A DNA stretch of 64,000 nt from contig WGMG01000006.1 of assembly GCA_016125185.1 (NCBI GenBank), positions 1,302,001 to 1,366,000 of the forward strand. Reading direction: 5' to 3'. The notes below the pieces were generated by a model. That model ran no database searches and was not told where the DNA came from. It saw only the letters and a list, made by a program, of their open reading frames with translations. Origin of the DNA: Armatimonadota bacterium. Lineage in GTDB: Bacteria; Armatimonadota; Fimbriimonadia; Fimbriimonadales; Fimbriimonadaceae. The first letter of the stretch is position 1, and the number at the start of each line of letters is the position of its first letter. Below, piece by piece: positions 7,454 through 17,465 of this stretch. Both the position numbers and the translations under genes were made by a program.

Positions 7454-9853
7454 ATGAAGTCCTGGAAGCCCATCCTCCTCGTCGGCAGCGTCGGTGCCAC
7501 CATTGCCGTCGCCGCCCTCGGTCCCAAAATCGCGATGATGGTTCCGGGCATCCACCTTCTGTTTAATGGGTGGGGTGTCACGCCAGTCGGTGAGCACACC
7601 ACCATCGGCGATATGTCGTTCAAGCTTGTGCTGTCGCCCGACGGTAAACAGGTCGTGACCACCTCCCAAGGCTTCAAAGGTGTTCACTTGACGAGTTTGG
7701 ATCTCAAAACCCACGAAGTCATCGAAGACAAAACGCTACCCAAAGTCTGGAATGGCCTTGCCTTCTCGCCGGACGGAAAGACGCTCTACGTGGGCACCGG
7801 CAATGCGGGAGGAATCAGCAGTTTCGGATACGACCAGGGCAAATTCACGTCCAGCGACGGTCACGTCGACGAAAAGGGCGCGTTCGTTGCCGGTCTGGCG
7901 GTCAAGCCGGGCGACGGAGACCTTTACGCCTGCGACGAAGCCAACGCTTGCATTTGGCAGGTCGATCCAAAATCATGGGAGATCAAGAAGAAGATTCCCG
8001 TCCTCGCCAACCCGCACTCGTGCGCTTTCGGTGCCGACCCTCGTTACCTCTATGTGAGCGAATGGGGCTCCAGTAGCGTCGGCGTGGTCGATGTCCAAAC
8101 GAGTGAAGTCGTCCGCCAAATCCACGTTGGTATCCGTCCAAATGATATGGTCGTCGCGCCCGACGGCCGCCTTTTCGTCAGTTGCGCCGGCGACAACACG
8201 GTCCACGTCATCCAGACCAAGACCCTCGAAAACGCCACCGACAAATCCACTCCAGCGACCCGCATTCCGGAAAACTCGCGCGAAATTCTCAACACCGCCA
8301 TCGAGCCTACGAGCCTCGAAGGTTCCTCACCGGTCGGAGTCTCGATCAGTCCCGACGGCAAAACGCTCTACGTCGCCAACGCACTCAACAACGATGTGAT
8401 GGTCGCCGACATCTCGGATCGAGAAGAGACCGAGATTCGCGGGTTCATCCCCACCGGCTGGTACCCAACGTCGGTCCTCGCTGCCGGTGATCAGCTTCTC
8501 GTTTCTGTCGGGAAAGGCCTCAGTTCGGTTCCCAACTATCCGCCTGCCAAAGGCTCACTCCAAGTCAAAGTCGGGGGAACATCGTTCAACTACATCGGCC
8601 AAACCCTTCAAGGACAGGTCTCGTTCATGCCTGTCCCCGACCGGTCGGCTCTCGACAAGTACACCGCCCAGGTCCGAACCAATACGCCTTTCAAGCTGGC
8701 CAACGTGATGACGACTGCCAAACCGAGCAACTCGATCGTCCCGAGCGAAGTTGGGAAAGGGTCCCCCATCAAACACGTGGTGTACGTAGTCATGGAGAAC
8801 CGAACTTACGATCAGGTCTTTGGCGACATTGCCGAAGGAAATGGTGATCCTAACCTCTGCATCTTCGGCGAGAAAATAACGCCCAATCGCCACCGTCTTG
8901 CTCGCGACTACGTGCTGATGGACAACCTGTACTGTGACGGCGAAGTGAGCGTGGACGGCCACGCCTGGTCGGACGGCGCGATCGCCAACGACGCCAACGA
9001 GCGCGATTGGACTTCCAGCTACGCCAGCCATGGCCACGTCGACGGGAGCGACGATGTCCAGCTTGCCGCTTCGAACTACATTTGGGATTCCGCCCTGCGG
9101 CATGGCCTCACCGTCAAAGCCTACGGCGAAGGCACCCCGAACTACCTCGGCGGACGAGCGCTGGCCACGAACTACCGCGGCACCTGGAAGGGCAAGCGCG
9201 ACAAAGATAAGGTGGATGGATTCATCGCCGACCTCAACCAAGGCGAGAAGGACGGCAAGTGGCCAAACTTCATGATCATGTCCCTCGGCGAAGACCACAC
9301 CACCGGCACCAAGCCCGGGACGTTCACCCCGCAAGCCGCCGTCGCCAGCAACGACCAAGCCATCGGCAAAATCGTCGAAGCCGTCTCCAAGAGCAAGTTC
9401 TGGGATTCGACCGCGCTCTTCTTCATCGAGGATGACGCTCAAAACGGCCCCGACCACATCGATGCTCACCGCACGTTCGGCCTTGTGGTCGGCCCATATG
9501 TGAAGCGACACTACGTCGATCACACGATGTACACCACTTGCTCGATGCTCCGCACCATCGAACTCCTGCTCTCCCTCCCGCCGATGACCCAGTACGATGC
9601 GGCCGCTCAGCCAATGTTCGATGTCTTTACGAAAAGTCCTAAAGCCGAACTCTACGCCCTTGCCCCGGCGCAAACCGACCTGAACGCTAAGAACACCGCT
9701 CAGTCGATCGGCGCCGCAGCATCGGCAAAGATGGACTTCAGCGAGTACGACCAGGCGCCGGAAGACGAGCTCAACCGAGTGCTGTGGGCGAATGCCAAGG
9801 GCCCCGATGTTCCTTATCCGGGAATCGTTCGACGCTACGCAGCAACCCACTGA
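7454..9853 (+). CDS. Bifunctional YncE-type beta-propeller / phosphoesterase family protein
   Basis: 799-residue protein with an N-terminal membrane anchor or signal (residues 3-33). Residues about 50-330 form a YVTN/YncE-like propeller, with repeats such as SPDGKTLYVG and SPDGKTLYVANALNNDV. Residues about 436-760 are a phosphoesterase of the phospholipase C/acid phosphatase type: HVVYVVMENRTYDQVFGD holds the first metal ligands, later VDGHAWSD, SLGEDHT and FIEDDAQNGPDHIDAHR. This domain pairing is known as a family of exported alkaline-phosphatase-like proteins with unknown physiological substrate. TAGCCT lies 6 bases before the ATG. The gene ends one base before the convergent serine hydrolase gene. 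Confidence 0.85.
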   Translation: MKSWKPILLVGSVGATIAVAALGPKIAMMVPGIHLLFNGWGVTPVGEHTTIGDMSFKLVLSPDGKQVVTTSQGFKGVHLTSLDLKTHEVIEDKTLPKVWNGLAFSPDGKTLYVGTGNAGGISSFGYDQGKFTSSDGHVDEKGAFVAGLAVKPGDGDLYACDEANACIWQVDPKSWEIKKKIPVLANPHSCAFGADPRYLYVSEWGSSSVGVVDVQTSEVVRQIHVGIRPNDMVVAPDGRLFVSCAGDNTVHVIQTKTLENATDKSTPATRIPENSREILNTAIEPTSLEGSSPVGVSISPDGKTLYVANALNNDVMVADISDREETEIRGFIPTGWYPTSVLAAGDQLLVSVGKGLSSVPNYPPAKGSLQVKVGGTSFNYIGQTLQGQVSFMPVPDRSALDKYTAQVRTNTPFKLANVMTTAKPSNSIVPSEVGKGSPIKHVVYVVMENRTYDQVFGDIAEGNGDPNLCIFGEKITPNRHRLARDYVLMDNLYCDGEVSVDGHAWSDGAIANDANERDWTSSYASHGHVDGSDDVQLAASNYIWDSALRHGLTVKAYGEGTPNYLGGRALATNYRGTWKGKRDKDKVDGFIADLNQGEKDGKWPNFMIMSLGEDHTTGTKPGTFTPQAAVASNDQAIGKIVEAVSKSKFWDSTALFFIEDDAQNGPDHIDAHRTFGLVVGPYVKRHYVDHTMYTTCSMLRTIELLLSLPPMTQYDAAAQPMFDVFTKSPKAELYALAPAQTDLNAKNTAQSIGAAASAKMDFSEYDQAPEDELNRVLWANAKGPDVPYPGIVRRYAATH

Positions 9854-9854
9854 A

Positions 9855-11270
9855 CTATCGCTTGGGATGGTAAAGGACTCGAAGAGCGATTGAGTTCGCG
9901 ATCTCGTCCGCGCGCTGGTCGCCGGAGTTCATCAGAACGACGACTGCCATTTTGCGCTTTGTAAAGACCCTCACGTTTGCCGTAAATCCGCCCGTGCCCC
10001 CTTCGTGATGGACGTAGGGGCCTCCCAGACGTGATTTTCCGACGAGCCAAAAGTAGCCCAGTTTTGGATACAAATCGCCGTTAAGAACCTGATGGCTCAT
10101 CGTCACGATTGGGTTTGAATCCTTCATATTGAACATTGCGTACTTCAACAGGTCGTTCATCGTTGATCGGACCGCCCCTGCACCCTCAATTCCATGAACG
10201 TTCCAGCGATCGGTTTCTTCACCTTTGGCGTCGTGAGGGGTTGCATACTGCCCTTCCATCTCGGTCGTCAAGGCAATTCCTGTATGCTTCATGGCCAAAG
10301 GCGACCACAGTTGCTCATTCAAAAGAGATTCGAAAGACCGATGATACGACCGAGCCAGCAGCAAGCCGCAAAGGCCTCCTCCCATGTTTGAGTAGGAGAA
10401 CCTCGAACCCGGTTTTGCCGTCAATCGGATGGTTGCGAGGTCTGAAAGGAGACCTTCCGAGGTGTAACGATCATAGGCTTCTGCTCCGGCATCGTCGGGA
10501 ATTCCTGGCGGATTGGCTGGAAGCCCAGAAGAGTGAGTGGCCAGATCGCGAAACGAAATCGGCTTTCCTTGGAATTCGAGATTGTCATATTTATCTGGAA
10601 GCAAAGTTCTGATGTCTTGGTCTAGGCTCACCCTCTTGTCTCCCACCGCTTTTGCGAGCAAATAGCCCGTCATGGTTTTTGTAATGGAACCAATTTCATA
10701 GACTGTGTTGGCAGTCGGAGCTTTGCCCGGTCGAGATTGACCATAATTCCAGACGCTCGTCTTCCCTTTCCAAATGAGGCCAATGGTAAGACCTACTGGA
10801 TGGAATTTGCTGAGATAGTCTTGAACAGACGCGTCAACATCGCGATCAATGGCTGTTCGCAAGGGATTGTCAGAACCAAGCTTAGTCAGTGGAGCGTTTG
10901 CACTTTCCCAAGGACTGATCTTTAGGGAAAAGAACCGACTTTTCGACTCGGCCCCAAGGGTCAATCCGAGGACAAAATCGGGCTTCCCTTCGCTCTTCGC
11001 AACCACTTTGTATGTTCGTTCCTCGCCAAGGTCCAGAGAGAGGACCGGTTTGCCCAGCAATCCCAAGCCATGCACCTGCGCCACCAGGCGGGGAAACACT
11101 CCATGTGGAATAGTCTCGAAAAACTCTGGAAGAGCAAGCTTGGACAATTGATCGACCTCATTGCTGTTCACCAAAGCGACAACTTTTTCGGCGAGCAGAT
11201 TTGCTTCGCGAGTGTCGGCGATACCCGACTTCGCCAGACATGCGGTGAGGGACACGAGCGACAAAACCAT
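9855..11270 (-). CDS. Beta-lactamase family serine hydrolase, probable lipoprotein
   Basis: 471 residues. The N-terminus contains LSLVSLTAC, a lipobox with Cys11, although no basic residue precedes it. Residues 20-125 look like a small NTF2/DUF3887-like domain. The rest is a class C/EstB-like penicillin-recognition fold: SITK with Ser195 and Lys198, YSN near 296, and HEGGTGG near 426 in place of KTG. Likely a periplasmic esterase, peptidase or transpeptidase-like enzyme; true beta-lactamase activity is unlikely without further evidence. It is followed upstream on the same strand by the AraC regulator gene, 54 bases away. Confidence 0.85.
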   Translation of the reverse strand: MVLSLVSLTACLAKSGIADTREANLLAEKVVALVNSNEVDQLSKLALPEFFETIPHGVFPRLVAQVHGLGLLGKPVLSLDLGEERTYKVVAKSEGKPDFVLGLTLGAESKSRFFSLKISPWESANAPLTKLGSDNPLRTAIDRDVDASVQDYLSKFHPVGLTIGLIWKGKTSVWNYGQSRPGKAPTANTVYEIGSITKTMTGYLLAKAVGDKRVSLDQDIRTLLPDKYDNLEFQGKPISFRDLATHSSGLPANPPGIPDDAGAEAYDRYTSEGLLSDLATIRLTAKPGSRFSYSNMGGGLCGLLLARSYHRSFESLLNEQLWSPLAMKHTGIALTTEMEGQYATPHDAKGEETDRWNVHGIEGAGAVRSTMNDLLKYAMFNMKDSNPIVTMSHQVLNGDLYPKLGYFWLVGKSRLGGPYVHHEGGTGGFTANVRVFTKRKMAVVVLMNSGDQRADEIANSIALRVLYHPKR

Positions 11271-11324
11271 GACAATAGGTTGCGATAGATGGACCTATGA
11301 AAGCTTGTCGAAAACTAACATTCT

Positions 11325-12137
11325 TCAGGCTAGACTCCGTCTTCGAAAATCGGAAGGCGACATTCCCAAATACTCACGGAAAACGCGCGAAAAGTGCTGC
11401 TGATCGGCAAAACCAAGATCGCATGAGATATCGCCAATCGACTCACTCCAGGGCGCCATGCGGAGCCGCCTGCATGCTTCGGATAGCCTCGTCTGCCGAA
11501 CATAAGAACCGATCGAAAGGCCATAAACCTTTCGAAAGGTTCGCATCAAATGAACCGGATGAATACCAATCTCCGACGCCAGTTGCCCAATAGAAATTGC
11601 CGAGTCCGAATGGTCGTGCAGATATTCTCTGGCCAAGGTCAACCAAGTCGGAATACGCCCACCCTCGTCCACAGTGGCTCGCGACGAAAGATCGTCGAAT
11701 AGCTCGATCATCATTCCCTCCATGATCAGCTTGGAAGCGGCGTCGCATCGCCGGTACTCCTCGTAAAGCGATCGCCCCAAGGCAGCGATTGGTCCGTCGA
11801 TAACGTCAAAGGCACGACAAAACAGCTTCGAACGCAACAAGGCTGTTCGTTCGAAAGTCGAGGCTCGAACAGAAACATAAAATCCGATTGCCTCCGACAT
11901 ATAGCGGGAGGCATGCCTCGTTTGCGGCGGCATGTAGGAAAAGGTCGACTCCCCACTCAAGACCTTACTTCCGTTGACTTCCGACTCGACTTGGCCAGAC
12001 AGCAGGAGAGCAAAGTGAGCTTCTTCATGTTCGTGAAACGCCATATCGAAGGGTTCACAATGATGAATCTGCTGAAAGAAAATACCTTCGGTGTCGACGA
12101 CGTCTCCAGAGACGAAGTTCGTCATTCGCTCATCCAT
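11325..12137 (-). CDS. AraC family transcriptional regulator with cupin sensor
   Basis: 270-residue DNA-binding regulator. Residues 25-75 have a cupin-like pattern (FHEHEEAHFALLLSG and MPPQTRHASRYM), a small-molecule sensor. Residues about 170-267 are the double helix-turn-helix of AraC: IGQLASEIGIHPVHLMRTFRK, then the second helix ending FADQQHFSRVFREYLGMSPSDFR, the family signature. TAGGAT lies 5 bases before the ATG. It stands upstream of the serine hydrolase gene on the same strand, which makes that gene a plausible target, but this is context only. Confidence 0.9.
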   Translation of the reverse strand: MDERMTNFVSGDVVDTEGIFFQQIHHCEPFDMAFHEHEEAHFALLLSGQVESEVNGSKVLSGESTFSYMPPQTRHASRYMSEAIGFYVSVRASTFERTALLRSKLFCRAFDVIDGPIAALGRSLYEEYRRCDAASKLIMEGMMIELFDDLSSRATVDEGGRIPTWLTLAREYLHDHSDSAISIGQLASEIGIHPVHLMRTFRKVYGLSIGSYVRQTRLSEACRRLRMAPWSESIGDISCDLGFADQQHFSRVFREYLGMSPSDFRRRSLA

Positions 12138-12162
12138 CGCTTATCCTAACAAGCCTTGTGCC

Positions 12163-12621
12163 TTACCAGTGCCAGCCGTCGTCGCCAAGGAGCGTCTGTA
12201 TAAAGTTCAATTGCCCGCTGTGGTACCAAAGGTGGAGGGCCATAAACCGACATCGCTCGAACCGATTGGTTTCGGAACCGTCAGACTGAATTGGCTCCAA
12301 CATCTCCGCTTCGCTATAGCCTTCGACCGTCGCCAAAATCTTCTCTGACGACTTCTTAAAGGAGTCCACAACCGCTTGCTTCGAGTTCAACTCCGGTGGA
12401 GCCGTAATCCATCCGTCCGGCCACTCGAAAAGCTCTTCACCGCGAATCGTCAAGCCAATGTGGTCATTCACCATGTTCACTTCGTGCACGATATCCGCCA
12501 CGGTGCGAGCCTTACCGCCAAATGATTTGCAGAACGCCTCTTCCGGCAGAGCCTCCAGGTCCTTCAAAAAAATCCCACACGCGCTCTTCAGAGCGTTGAA
12601 CGCAATCGGCTTGACTTCCAT
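12163..12621 (-). CDS. DinB family protein
   Basis: 152-residue four-helix-bundle protein. Conserved features of DinB/YfiT-like metal-dependent proteins are seen: a His in VADIVHEVNMVNDH (around residue 46-54) and the late HLWYHSGQLN motif (around residue 130-139), together giving a three-His metal site. Members act as thiol-dependent transferases (bacillithiol or similar) or have no known activity. It starts 5 bases after the stop of the exonuclease gene, so the two are likely co-transcribed. Confidence 0.8.
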   Translation of the reverse strand: MEVKPIAFNALKSACGIFLKDLEALPEEAFCKSFGGKARTVADIVHEVNMVNDHIGLTIRGEELFEWPDGWITAPPELNSKQAVVDSFKKSSEKILATVEGYSEAEMLEPIQSDGSETNRFERCRFMALHLWYHSGQLNFIQTLLGDDGWHW

Positions 12622-12626
12622 CTCGG

Positions 12627-13340
12627 CTAGGCTACCCCTTCGAAAGCAAATTCAACATGCAGAGACGAATGGTCCGAAAGCCCGTCGGTGCGCACGTCGT
12701 GCCGGTATCGCGCCGACCGCAAACACGAAACCAAGGAGGGCGAAATCAGGCAGTGATCCAGGCGAAATCCGTTCTTCTTATGGCTGTACCAGGTGAACTC
12801 TCGCCCCTCGGGATGAAGCCTCCGCCAGGCATCGACCCAACCGCACTCCAAGTACCCGTTGAAGTAGGTTGCCTCGTTGATGAAAGCCCCTTCGCAGTCC
12901 TCGTCCCGCGCCGTATTCAAGTCGCCGATCACAACGGCATGACCGTCCAAGTTCGCCTTGACAAAGGCGTCAATGCACTCCAAAAACTCCCGCTTGTTCC
13001 AGACCTCGCTGACGTTGGGAACGTGCACTCCCAAGACCACGACGCCATCAAACTCCGTCGCTACGCTCACCCACCGATGAAGGCTTTTTGGGAAGCGAGG
13101 ACAATCGCAGACTCGCACCGGCGATTTCGACAAAACACACACGCTGTTGTGCGGCCCGTCCGGCTCGCCCGCCACCATATGGTAGTTGAGGGGCGATAGC
13201 CGCTCTAAAAGCGCCTGCCCCGGCTTCGGACGATATTCGGTCAACACCAATACGTCCGGCTCCTCGCACAGGATGACATCCGCAATGGCGGGAATCCGCT
13301 TCCCTCCCCCTGCCCGGATATTCCACGTCGCCAACCTCAC
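12627..13340 (-). CDS. Endonuclease/exonuclease/phosphatase family protein (ExoIII-like)
   Basis: 237-residue nuclease-fold protein. Motifs in order: LATWNIRAGG, VLTEYRP (catalytic Glu), VVIGDLNTA (Asp/Asn pair), FRLDHCLIS and LSDHSSLHVEF (terminal Asp-His). These match exonuclease III/AP endonuclease and related DNases or phosphatases. The GTG start gives MRLATWN directly. The small size fits a minimal ExoIII-like enzyme. It lies between the tricorn gene (15-base gap upstream) and the DinB gene (5-base gap), so a three-gene minus-strand unit is likely. Precise substrate (AP DNA, RNA or phospholipid) is not certain. Confidence 0.85.
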   Translation of the reverse strand: MRLATWNIRAGGGKRIPAIADVILCEEPDVLVLTEYRPKPGQALLERLSPLNYHMVAGEPDGPHNSVCVLSKSPVRVCDCPRFPKSLHRWVSVATEFDGVVVLGVHVPNVSEVWNKREFLECIDAFVKANLDGHAVVIGDLNTARDEDCEGAFINEATYFNGYLECGWVDAWRRLHPEGREFTWYSHKKNGFRLDHCLISPSLVSCLRSARYRHDVRTDGLSDHSSLHVEFAFEGVA

Positions 13341-13355
13341 CGTTACAGTTTGACA

Positions 13356-16300
13356 TTAGCCACGGCTCCCTCCCGTTTTGATTGGATACGGGGGATGAAC
13401 CGGCATTTGGAATGGATGGGCCTTGAGTTCCGACATGAGGACTGAAATGGCCTTATCGAGTTGAGGGTCTCGACCCGCCATGACAGAGGCCGGATCCTCA
13501 TCGATTTCATAGTCGGGAACCGCACCCTTCCCTTCCACGATCCACTCGTTTCCAATCCACGCGCCATAGTTGGGAACGCTGATCCCTCCGCCATCGACAA
13601 GTCGATAGCCGACCGGCCCGACGGTGCCGCCAGTAGTCCGGTGGCCGATGACCGGACCAATCTTGAACCGCTTGAAACACTCGGTAAAGTAATCGGCATC
13701 GGAGAAAGCCCATTGGTTGGTGACCAGCGCCATCTTTCCGAGAGGCGCCCAACTTTCCCGGCGGTAGTTGGTACCCGTCCTGTACGCAAAGAATGCCATG
13801 GGGTGAGCGCTCAGGTCGCTGAGGATATTGCCCGAAATATTTCCGCCATCGTTGCCTCGGATATCGAAGATGATGCCCGGCTTATCGACATTTGGATAGT
13901 ATTGTTGGGCATACTGGGTCGCTCCGGGGTCAGACATGTCGCCAAGATACACGTACGACAACTGGCCACCTGAGGCTTTCTCGACATAAGCCCGACGACT
14001 CTCGATCCAGTCGCTCAATCTCAAGTCTCGATCGCTCGCAATCGGCTTCACGACCAACGTCTTAGCGCCCTCCAGAGTCGGACGACGATTGACAACGAGT
14101 TCGACGCTTCGACCAGCCATTCCCAACAGGAGCGCGGCCGGATCAAGATCGCCGCTTAAATCTTTGCCCGCGATCTTGAGTAGATAGTCGCCTTCCCTGA
14201 TGTCGGATCCAAGCGGCGATAAGGGCGAACGTGCGTCCGGATTCCATGCGCTCCCTCGATAGATGTGGGATATTTGATAGGCATGGACTGTTTCATCCCA
14301 GGTTAGGTCCGCGCCAAGTGAAGCTGGACGAGATTCCTTGCCCACGTAGTCGGGAAATGAACCCGCGAAAGAATGCCCAGTGTTCAGCTCGGAAATCATA
14401 TCGCGGATGAGTCGCGTCAGATCGTATCGACTTCCGACCATCGACAGCCGGGGCTCGTACTTGGTCCACATCGCCTTCCAATCGATCCCATGCATTTTCG
14501 GATCATAAAAGAGATCGCGCCATACTCGCCAAGTCTCCCTCAACATCTGCCGCCATTCCTTCTCAGGTTCGACGGTCACCGTCAGCCCCTGGAGATCGAC
14601 CGTCCCAGCGCCATCGGGAGCCGATTCGGCTCCCGCATCCAAAACCCGATAACTGCTCCCGCTTTGGACAAGGAGCTTCTCTCGGTTTCGAGACAAATCG
14701 AGGATCGTCGAAGAACCTGCGAGCCTTGAGGTCTTGCCGGTAGAAATTTCGCAGGATAAGACCACATTGTCTCCTTGAACCAGTAATCGATTCTTGGCGG
14801 TAAACAACGCCCAGTACGGCCCTGGCGGCATATGCAGATCGAACGTGCGAGATTCCAAACCGTCGAAATCGATTGAAGGTGGAGCGTCGTCTCCTTTCTT
14901 GCTCGTTCCAACCATTGGGTTCGGTGTTTCCTTCGAAAGGCAAACGCCCGTAACCAGCCCTGCATAGGTTTGACTCATCCGACCTGAGATGCCCGTCCAG
15001 CTCTGCGAGATCGACCGGTCCTGAATCATGAAGAGGTATTTGCCGTCGGCGGAGAATACTGGGGCAGAGGAGCCGATATTGGGATTCGAAACCCGAACCG
15101 ATTTGCCCGTTGCAACCTCGTATAAGTAGACAGTCGTAAATCGCCAACCAGCCGAAACGGCATATGCGATCCACCTACTGTCAGGGCTAAACGAGAAGTC
15201 CGCCTCTATATATCCGCCCGACCAAGGACCTTTATCATGAGCAACCTCGGTCTCCTTTCCGGTCGCGACATCGACCAGTTGAATATGTCCCGACCGATCC
15301 CCGATCAAAAGGAACTTCCCGTCTGGCGACCAAACTGGAGGTCCGTGCTCCCCTGTTAATCCCCGGGTGATTTGGCGAGCCTTCGAACCGTTATGATCTT
15401 CGATTTCGTACAACTGCTCTTCTCCAGAAGAGTCGCTGAGGTAGGCGATTTGTTTTCCGTCGGGTGACCAGGCCGGATATTTGACACGTTGGCTCGAGTC
15501 ATCCACCAATTGATGGACCTCGCCCTCCTTGACTGGCACGGTCACCAAGTGTCCACGGGGCGAGAGGACGATTCGTTCTCCGTCCGGGCTCATACCCGCC
15601 CCGGTCGATACGTCGTCCATATTGGGCTTGACCAAGGCCTGAAACGGACGGGCATGAACTCGGTCCGAGTGAAGATTGATCGTCACTGGACGCGAAGCGC
15701 CCGTCTTTGGATCGTAAAGGCCGAGGCCAGTTCCCAGTTGGAAGATAATCCGATTCCCATCGGTGGAGGGAAATCGAACTTGGTCATCCTTGAAGAAGGT
15801 CACCTGGACAGCCCTTTTCGTTGCCGGATCGAGTCGCCAAAGGTTGCGGGTACCACTTCGTTCCGAAACAAAATAGACCTCGGATCCAAACCAAATCGGC
15901 TCGGTGTCGACGCTTTTCGAGTCCGTTAGGCGGCTAAAAGTTCCCTTCGTAATATCAGCAAGCCAAACCTGATCGGCCTCGCCCCCTTCATAGCGGAACC
16001 AGTTCATCCACTCCGAACTGGAGGGCACGTACACGACGGACTTTCCGTCCGGGCTCCAAGACGCATAGGTCGCTCGTGGCACCGCAACCAATTTTGGTAG
16101 GCCGCCCGTCGAGGACACTGTAAAGAGCTGTTGGGTCATGACCTGTTCCCACTTCGGCGCCGATAGCTTCGCCCCCGAATTAAACACGATGTTCTTCCCG
16201 TCCGGCGTCCATCCTTGCACTCCGTCGGCGAACGAGTCGTCTCCACCCGAAAAGAAGGTCAATCGGCGAGGAATCCCGCCGTCGATCGGCATCATATAGA

Positions 16301-16577
16301 CGTCGCGGCCACCGTCATACTGGGCAGTGTATGCCAACTGCGAACCATCGGGCGAAAAATGGGCGTTGGTCTCAACCCCTCGGTCGCTTGTCAGCCTCCA
16401 TGCGTCCCCGCTTTTGAGTTCTGCAATCCATAAATCGCCTTCCGCGGTAAAGACGATGCGATCACCGTGGATATCTGGATGACTCAGGAAGGCGTTCGGT
16501 TGAGCGAAGCAAATTGGAAGCATGGCAAAAGCCCCCATACTCGCCAGGATTCTTCGAACCGTAGTCAGGAAGTGCAT
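13356..16577 (-). CDS. Tricorn protease-like S41 family peptidase
   Basis: 1073-residue exported protein. The ATG ending at 16577 is chosen because it gives a signal peptide (MHFLTTVRRILASMGAFAML); an upstream ATG would add 17 residues. Residues 30-620 are WD40-like/PD40 repeats (many SPDGK and SADGK turns), forming two propellers. A tricorn C1 region with ELNTGHSFAG (catalytic His) follows, then a PDZ domain (REGDYLLKIAGKDL), then the S41 core: FDIRGNDGGN and NQWAFSDADYF, in which Ser is the nucleophile. Tricorn enzymes trim peptides from other proteases; here the enzyme is exported. It is divergent from the XRE regulator. Confidence 0.92.
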   Translation of the reverse strand: MHFLTTVRRILASMGAFAMLPICFAQPNAFLSHPDIHGDRIVFTAEGDLWIAELKSGDAWRLTSDRGVETNAHFSPDGSQLAYTAQYDGGRDVYMMPIDGGIPRRLTFFSGGDDSFADGVQGWTPDGKNIVFNSGAKLSAPKWEQVMTQQLFTVSSTGGLPKLVAVPRATYASWSPDGKSVVYVPSSSEWMNWFRYEGGEADQVWLADITKGTFSRLTDSKSVDTEPIWFGSEVYFVSERSGTRNLWRLDPATKRAVQVTFFKDDQVRFPSTDGNRIIFQLGTGLGLYDPKTGASRPVTINLHSDRVHARPFQALVKPNMDDVSTGAGMSPDGERIVLSPRGHLVTVPVKEGEVHQLVDDSSQRVKYPAWSPDGKQIAYLSDSSGEEQLYEIEDHNGSKARQITRGLTGEHGPPVWSPDGKFLLIGDRSGHIQLVDVATGKETEVAHDKGPWSGGYIEADFSFSPDSRWIAYAVSAGWRFTTVYLYEVATGKSVRVSNPNIGSSAPVFSADGKYLFMIQDRSISQSWTGISGRMSQTYAGLVTGVCLSKETPNPMVGTSKKGDDAPPSIDFDGLESRTFDLHMPPGPYWALFTAKNRLLVQGDNVVLSCEISTGKTSRLAGSSTILDLSRNREKLLVQSGSSYRVLDAGAESAPDGAGTVDLQGLTVTVEPEKEWRQMLRETWRVWRDLFYDPKMHGIDWKAMWTKYEPRLSMVGSRYDLTRLIRDMISELNTGHSFAGSFPDYVGKESRPASLGADLTWDETVHAYQISHIYRGSAWNPDARSPLSPLGSDIREGDYLLKIAGKDLSGDLDPAALLLGMAGRSVELVVNRRPTLEGAKTLVVKPIASDRDLRLSDWIESRRAYVEKASGGQLSYVYLGDMSDPGATQYAQQYYPNVDKPGIIFDIRGNDGGNISGNILSDLSAHPMAFFAYRTGTNYRRESWAPLGKMALVTNQWAFSDADYFTECFKRFKIGPVIGHRTTGGTVGPVGYRLVDGGGISVPNYGAWIGNEWIVEGKGAVPDYEIDEDPASVMAGRDPQLDKAISVLMSELKAHPFQMPVHPPYPIKTGGSRG

Positions 16578-16693
16578 GATTTCATTCTGGTCGTCACCGT
16601 TCCCCAAAACGCATAACTGCCCGAGCATGCAAAGACCTGAGTGCCTATTTAAGTCTTATTAATTATGCAGATAACAGGTAAACATGGAGAGCA

Positions 16694-17419
16694 GTGACTC
16701 ATAAGGCTCGCGACTTCGCGCTCATTGGATTCAACGTTCGATGCCTTCGGATGGCCCACAACCGCACCCAGGCCCAACTCGCGGAGGAAGCTGGAGTCAA
16801 CACGTCCACCGTCCACCGTTTGGAATCTGGCCATCGCATTCATCCGCGCAACCTAGAAGAAATCTGCACCGCCTTGAGCCAAACCGTCGAGTTCGTCAGT
16901 TCGGTTCTTCCGTATGGTGCGCCGGAAACCGTTCGCTCTCTCTTCGTGCATCGCAATTCTGACCTGGATTGGTACGCCTCGGGCGATCGACGCAAACGAA
17001 TTCCAACCGATAATCATCGCCAGATTCAGCGCGATGGCGAGCGACTAAGGCTGGGAAAACTTGGGTTTGCTCGCTCATTTCAGGCCTACATGCTCGTCAT
17101 GCCGAACGGCCCCTCCATGTCCCGAATTGAGATATTCGAGCAGGTGAATGTGGCTCCTAATCCAGCCTATAAAGACTGTATCCTCGTCTGCGCGCAAGGA
17201 AGGATCATCTTTCGTGCTCAAGACCAGGCGATTGAGTTGAGCCAAGGCGACAGCATCGGCTTTTCGACCGATCAAGAAGCTACGATCGAGCCTATGGAGT
17301 CGATCGATGCAACTGGATTTCCGCCAGTCGTCATGGTCGTCACCGCAAATCGGCGGGGAACCGTCCCTCTGGAATACCAAAATCGGAAACGTGCGAGAAC
17401 CCGGCACAAAGCTTCCTAA
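16694..17419 (+). CDS. XRE family transcriptional regulator with C-terminal cupin-like domain
   Basis: 241 residues. Residues 8-62 are a lambda-repressor-type helix-turn-helix (MAHNRTQAQLAEEAGVNTST). Residues about 120-215 resemble a cupin, with GRIIFRAQDQAIELSQGDSIGF as the typical second half. The GTG start is supported by GGAGA 3 bases upstream; the nearby ATG at 16684 runs into a stop after six codons. It is divergent from the tricorn gene across an AT-rich 116-base region, so it may regulate itself and that gene. Ligand unknown. Confidence 0.85.
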   Translation: MTHKARDFALIGFNVRCLRMAHNRTQAQLAEEAGVNTSTVHRLESGHRIHPRNLEEICTALSQTVEFVSSVLPYGAPETVRSLFVHRNSDLDWYASGDRRKRIPTDNHRQIQRDGERLRLGKLGFARSFQAYMLVMPNGPSMSRIEIFEQVNVAPNPAYKDCILVCAQGRIIFRAQDQAIELSQGDSIGFSTDQEATIEPMESIDATGFPPVVMVVTANRRGTVPLEYQNRKRARTRHKAS

Positions 17420-17450
17420 AGAATCTGCTTTGTTCTGACCTCGGTGACCG

Positions 17451-17456
17451 TAAAAT
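17451..17456 (+). promoter_or_regulatory. Candidate -10 element (TAAAAT) of rarA
   Basis: TAAAAT ends 9 bases before the ATG at 17466. This supports that ATG over the in-frame GTG at 17460. Confidence 0.45.
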
Positions 17457-17465
17457 CTTGTGTAC

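Noticed and set aside
8555-9850. Minus-strand open frame opposite the YncE/phosphoesterase gene
   Set aside because: Shadow of a well-supported gene; no recognisable motifs.
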